Assembly (NCBI RefSeq): GCF_008152325.1
Contig: NZ_CP042243.1
Coordinates: 1,431,026-1,495,025, forward strand
Length of the DNA: 64,000 nucleotides
Direction of reading: 5' to 3'
DNA from: Crassaminicella thermophila
Lineage (GTDB): Bacteria > Bacillota > Clostridia > Peptostreptococcales > Thermotaleaceae
Shown here: in pieces, positions 60,733 to 64,000 of the stretch
Numbering within the stretch: position 1 is the first letter of the stretch
Layout: the number at the start of each line of letters is the position of its first letter
Program-made: the position numbers and the translations under genes
Notes under the pieces: generated by a model
The model's input: the letters and a program-made list of their open reading frames with translations, nothing else
Told to the model about the DNA's origin: nothing
Database searches by the model: none

Positions 60733-60897
60733 ATGAACGAGCCACAAAATATTCAAATAAAAATAAAAATTTTACGAGATAAAATGCATGAATTAATTGA
60801 TGAGAAAGAAAATCTATTAGCTGCTGAAGTAATACATATAAGTCAAATGCTTGATAAAGTGTTAAATTACTATTACCAAGTTAAAAACCAAAATTAA
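60733..60897 (+). CDS. Spo0E-like aspartyl-phosphate phosphatase
   Basis: 54 residues, the normal size of the family. Two-helix pattern KIKILRDKMHELIDEKENLL, then AAEVIHISQMLDKVLNYYY, in which SQxLDKxLNxY is the Spo0E signature. Spo0E proteins remove phosphate from Spo0A~P and so hold back sporulation. ATG at 60733 follows GAAAGGA. Monocistronic. Note that the spo0A gene in this window is frameshifted. Confidence 0.88.
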   Translation: MNEPQNIQIKIKILRDKMHELIDEKENLLAAEVIHISQMLDKVLNYYYQVKNQN

Positions 60898-61235
60898 TCT
60901 ACAACTTATTCTGTTTATAAAAATAGTCTATTTCTTATTCCCTTCAATATTTTATAATGTTTATACTTTTTAAGATTGTTGTCAAATAATTTTCTAATAT
61001 AAGTATCATCTACGAACTTAATCCAATCAGCGCTGTAGTATTTTGAATCTCTTCTTATATTTATTATCCATAATTTTTCTTTACTGTAATTATTTTTTAT
61101 AATTGTTTTATATAAAATAAAAAGTAATAGGAGCACTGATATTGTAACACATGTCCTTTAATCTACATATCATGTATTAAGAAAGATTGAAAAAGATACA
61201 ATTTGTAAATCAATTATTAGAAAGGAGGTAAATCT

Positions 61236-61346
61236 ATGCCTGGATTCGGTTGTTTATTTAATAGTCGTGACGAATTATTATTTTTCTTCTTATTATTAGT
61301 AGTATTGTTCTGTGGTCCTTACTTGTTTGGTGGTTATGGTTGTTAA
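61236..61346 (+). CDS. 36-residue hydrophobic Gly/Cys peptide
   Basis: ATG at 61236 after a very strong AAAGGAGGT. The product MPGFGCLFNS... has one hydrophobic helix (ELLFFFLLLVVLFC) and ends FGGYGC. It resembles in style the tiny Gly/Tyr-ended spore-associated peptides of the YjcZ kind, but I cannot confirm. It has its own strong terminator 4 bases downstream, which supports a real gene. Confidence 0.7.
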   Translation: MPGFGCLFNSRDELLFFFLLLVVLFCGPYLFGGYGC

Positions 61347-61350
61347 TAAT

Positions 61351-61387
61351 ACAAAAAGAATTGGGATGTTTCCCAATTCTTTTTGTT
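61351..61387 (+). terminator. Strong terminator after the 36-residue peptide gene
   Basis: ACAAAAAGAATTGGGA / TCCCAATTCTTTTTGT with a 4-base loop; can act in both directions. Confidence 0.9.
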
Positions 61388-61561
61388 ATTTTTTACATTA
61401 TAGATAGAAATACTAATTCCCTTCAATAATAATGAATTATAACACTTCAATTGTAATTAACATTTATCATATAAAAGTAATAATATAATAATAAGAATAG
61501 ATATATATTGTTGATTAACAAGTATCTATTTTAATCAAAAAAGAAAGGAGAATTCAGCAAT

Positions 61562-61981
61562 GTGAGAATACTAATTGCATACGATGGTTCTGAAACTTCA
61601 AGAAAAGCACTATTAAAAGGAAAAGAACTAGCAGAAAAGCTCTCTTGTAATGTAACCATATTGTATGTAATTAATGATTTTCTTACCCGCATTTATGACT
61701 ATACACTTGTATTTAAGGTTGATAAATTTGCTCGTAAAAAGCAAGGAGAGAGAATTTTAACAAAAGGTCTAGAGTATTTTAAAGATTTTAAAAAAAGTGT
61801 GAATACTATAATAAAAACGGGTGATCCTGCTACTATTATCGTAGAAACGGCAAAACAAGAAAAAGTAGATATGATTATATTAGGGAGTAAAGGGCTATCA
61901 GGAATACAAAAACTATTCATAGGAAGTGTTTCAAATAAAGTTTTGATTCACACTGATATATCCGTATTAATTGTAAAATAA
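61562..61981 (+). CDS. Universal stress protein (UspA family)
   Basis: 139 residues. RILIAYDGSETSRKAL at the start, VTILYVIND, and the ATP-binding GSKGLSGIQKLFIGSVSNKVL (G-x2-G-x9-GS) near the end, so an ATP-binding type Usp. GTG at 61562 follows AAAGGAG. Single gene. Confidence 0.92.
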   Translation: MRILIAYDGSETSRKALLKGKELAEKLSCNVTILYVINDFLTRIYDYTLVFKVDKFARKKQGERILTKGLEYFKDFKKSVNTIIKTGDPATIIVETAKQEKVDMIILGSKGLSGIQKLFIGSVSNKVLIHTDISVLIVK

Positions 61982-62006
61982 ATATATTAAATTAAAATAT
62001 TATTTT

Positions 62007-62046
62007 AACCATCAAGAGAAAAAACAAAAATAAGCTCTTGATGGTT
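62007..62046. terminator. Bidirectional terminator between uspA-like and ynbB genes
   Basis: AACCATCAAGAG / CTCTTGATGGTT stem between convergent genes; T-rich tracts are modest. Confidence 0.7.
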
Positions 62047-62070
62047 ACTATTTCTATTCTTCCCATATTG

Positions 62071-63363
62071 TTATATCTTTAAAAAACCTTTGTCCTTCAT
62101 TGTTTGCAACGCTTTAATTACTCCATATTTTGCATGTTCATAAGTTAAGCCACCTTGATAGTATACAATATAAGGTTCTTTTATAGGTGCATCAGCACTT
62201 AACTCGATAGAAGATCCTTGTACAAAAGCTCCTGCTGCCATAATAACAGGACTATCATATCCAGGCATATCCCAAGGTTCAGGCGTTACAAAAGAGTCTA
62301 CTGGAGCAGCAGCTTGTACTCCTTGACAAAATGCAATTACCGCTTCAGGACTTTTAAGCTTTATGGATTGTATAATATCACTTCTATCTCCATTAAAACT
62401 TGGCGACACTTCATAACCTAATTTTTCGAATAACTTGGCACAAAGGATTGCACCTTTTATTGCCTCACTCACAACATGAGGAGCTATAAACAATCCTTGG
62501 AACATACTTCTTGTAAGACCAAAAGTAAGGCCACACTCCTTTCCTACCCCAGGAGAAGTCATTCTATAAGAAATTAATTCAATAAGATTTTTTCTTCCCA
62601 CTATGTAACCCCCTGTAAGAGCTAATCCTCCACCAGGATTTTTAATCAAAGATCCTGCCATAACATCTACCCCTACCTCAGTAGGTTCTAATATATCTAA
62701 AAATTCCCCATAGCAATTATCTACCATAACAATTACATCTGATTTTACATCTTTTGCTGTCTCTACAATATTTTTTATATCTGTTATAGTTAATGCTTTT
62801 CTCCAGCTATAGCCTGTTGATCTTTGAATATAAACCATCTTAGTTTTCTTTGTAATGCTTTTTGCTAATAATTCTAAATCTACTTCTCCATTACTTAAAA
62901 AGTCAATTTGATTATAGCTTACACCAAATTCCATTAAAGAACCATTATATTCTCCTCTAATTCCAATTACTTCCTCAAGTGTATCATATGGCTTTCCTGT
63001 AACAGAAATCATTTCATCACCTGGTCTTAATATACCTGTAAGACAGAGAGTTAGAGCGTGTGTGCCATTTACAATAGTAGGACGTACAATAGCGTCTTCT
63101 GTTTTAAAAAGATTTGCGTAAACTTTTTCAATAGCCTCTCTTCCTATATCATTATACCCATATCCTGTATTCCAGTTAAAATGCATGTCACTTATTCTCG
63201 TCTCTTGCATTACTTTTAATACTTTATATTGGTTATATTGCTTTAAATCATCAATTTTTTTAAATTCTTCTTGAATTTCATTTTCTGTTTCTAATACTAA
63301 ATTTAACACTTCATTACTTATATTCATTTGCTCTCTTAAAAATTCTTCTATATTTTTTCGCAA
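62071..63363 (-). CDS. ynbB: Methionine gamma-lyase family PLP protein (YnbB-like)
   Basis: 430 residues from the TTG at 63363; GGATGG and GGTGAT lie just upstream and the N-terminus becomes MRKNIEEFLREQ, as in relatives. Fold-type I PLP enzyme: VNGTHALTLCLTGIL, VYIQRSTGYSW, DNCYGEFLD with the cofactor Asp, and the Schiff-base Lys in AGSLIKNPGGGLALTGGY. Family is annotated as aluminium resistance protein or methionine gamma-lyase-like; the real reaction is unclear. Often near hfq/miaA and lexA in Firmicutes. Confidence 0.9.
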   Translation of the reverse strand: MRKNIEEFLREQMNISNEVLNLVLETENEIQEEFKKIDDLKQYNQYKVLKVMQETRISDMHFNWNTGYGYNDIGREAIEKVYANLFKTEDAIVRPTIVNGTHALTLCLTGILRPGDEMISVTGKPYDTLEEVIGIRGEYNGSLMEFGVSYNQIDFLSNGEVDLELLAKSITKKTKMVYIQRSTGYSWRKALTITDIKNIVETAKDVKSDVIVMVDNCYGEFLDILEPTEVGVDVMAGSLIKNPGGGLALTGGYIVGRKNLIELISYRMTSPGVGKECGLTFGLTRSMFQGLFIAPHVVSEAIKGAILCAKLFEKLGYEVSPSFNGDRSDIIQSIKLKSPEAVIAFCQGVQAAAPVDSFVTPEPWDMPGYDSPVIMAAGAFVQGSSIELSADAPIKEPYIVYYQGGLTYEHAKYGVIKALQTMKDKGFLKI

Positions 63364-63398
63364 TCTTATCACCATCCAATATATAATTCTTTTGTATT

Positions 63399-63596
63399 TT
63401 AACACATTATATCTTTATTATCAATTTGGTTATTACATAATGGACAACTATGGTCATTATAAACATCTTCTCGCATTTTCAATGGTGCATAATAAACTCC
63501 TTTTTTATATCCTTCCTTTATTCCTATCCTACGTCCTATAGCATAACCTAATAAAAATATTGATAATATTATGATAGAATAAATACCGTATATCAT
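63399..63596 (-). CDS. Small membrane protein with Cys-x2-Cys tail (65 aa)
   Basis: 65 residues; ATG at 63596 with AAGGAGG upstream on the minus strand. One N-terminal membrane helix (YSIIILSIFLLGYAIG), a basic stretch GRRIGIKEGYKKGVYYAPL, and a C-terminal CPLCNN...C, possibly half a zinc site. No family recognised. Likely in one operon with the ynbB gene, which begins 36 bases downstream. Confidence 0.65.
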   Translation of the reverse strand: MIYGIYSIIILSIFLLGYAIGRRIGIKEGYKKGVYYAPLKMREDVYNDHSCPLCNNQIDNKDIMC

Positions 63597-63622
63597 AAAA
63601 ACCTCCTTAATTTTACAACTAT

Positions 63623-64000
63623 TTATTTGTTAGAACCTAATTTTGCTAAAAGGTTTATACTAATTTTTTGATAAATAACATTTATTAATATATAACATAA
63701 AAGTACAATAATTAATTTGATATAATCAAACATCAATAGAAGTATAATCATAATTAAGCCCATAAGAATAATCTCTATTTTTCCAAACTTGTTTGCAAAA
63801 TTCTTATATCCATACTTTCTATCAAGTTTCATATCATGAATATCATCAATAAACTGTATTACAATCATTATAAGCATTGATGTAGTAATAGACCTAAAAG
63901 AAAACATACAACAATTTATAATAAATATAATAATACTTTCCTGATATCCTTTAAATCCTGTTGACAATTTCATATTTAAATCATGAAACATTCCAACAAT
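63623..64000 (-). CDS. UbiA-like prenyltransferase family membrane protein, C-terminal part (start beyond window)
   Basis: The minus-strand frame is open to the window edge, so the N-terminus is outside. About 125 residues visible with several hydrophobic helices. The polar loop FIDDIHDMKLDRKYGYKNFA resembles the second Asp motif of UbiA prenyltransferases (DxxxDxxxG). This is a weak assignment; only the tail is seen. Confidence 0.45.
   Translation of the reverse strand: MVGMFHDLNMKLSTGFKGYQESIIIFIINCCMFSFRSITTSMLIMIVIQFIDDIHDMKLDRKYGYKNFANKFGKIEIILMGLIMIILLLMFDYIKLIIVLLCYILINVIYQKISINLLAKLGSNK

Noticed and set aside
60915-61136. 73-residue minus-strand frame with a hydrophobic start
   Set aside because: GTG start without a Shine-Dalgarno sequence, no recognised family; may be a remnant but cannot be supported.

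Overview
The window is low-GC (roughly 30 percent by eye) DNA from an anaerobic, endospore-forming member of the Clostridia. Reasons: the spoIIIAA-AH operon, spoIVB next to spo0A, a split sigK, a Spo0E-like protein, Gram-positive LexA boxes, strong GGAGG ribosome-binding sites and many TTG/GTG starts. An OLE RNA with its oapA gene is typical of anaerobic or extremophilic Firmicutes. No rRNA or tRNA gene was seen.

Layout. 0-10.5 kb: housekeeping block (ferredoxin-type aldo/keto reductase, ruvX, DUF1292 protein, a Fur-family regulator, RNase J, then mltG-trmR-trhP-udk-pbpI in nearly the Bacillus order). 10.5-13.9 kb: sigK, cut in two by a very small (about 2.55 kb) skin-like element carrying one large serine recombinase and three small ORFs; precise excision between two AATGAAAT copies restores a full pro-SigK frame. 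14-31.6 kb: a CapA-like lipoprotein gene and then a type IV pilus locus headed by a c-di-GMP-II riboswitch: pilB, pilT, pilC, several prepilins (some with unusual C-terminal domains), pilD, pilM, pilN, a PilO-LysM fusion, an SLH-domain surface protein and a second set of four minor pilins. 31.8-39.4 kb: a M24 peptidase, efp, a zinc-ribbon protein and the spoIIIA operon. 39.4-49.8 kb: asp23-amaP-DUF2273, nusB, a TsaD-like paralogue, folD, xseAB, ispA, a PAP2-like gene, OLE RNA, oapA, dxs and tlyA. 49.9-54.7 kb: argR, recN, spoIVB and spo0A.

spo0A is the most striking local defect: a perfect 20-bp tandem duplication (53922-53961) near the start of the receiver domain shifts the frame. Removing one copy gives a 266-codon Spo0A behind a well-formed sigma-H promoter and 0A box. 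As written, the sequenced genome should be Spo0A-minus, unless the duplication is an assembly error or a reversible switch.

54.7-64 kb: an SOS region (lexA divergent from a yneA-like LysM gene, several LexA boxes, and a LexA-box promoter facing a stretch with no reading frame, possibly a small RNA), three tyrosine recombinase genes on the minus strand separated by gene-poor AT-rich DNA, a Spo0E-like gene, a 36-residue hydrophobic peptide gene, a universal stress protein, a methionine gamma-lyase-like (YnbB) gene and the end of a UbiA-like membrane protein.

How it fits together: c-di-GMP probably switches on pilus transcription through the riboswitch and may also bind the PilB N-terminal domain; sporulation control (Spo0A, Spo0E, SpoIIIA channel, SpoIVB, pro-SigK with a skin element) is widely represented; LexA controls division arrest and possibly a non-coding transcript. 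All calls come from reading the sequence; no database search was run.
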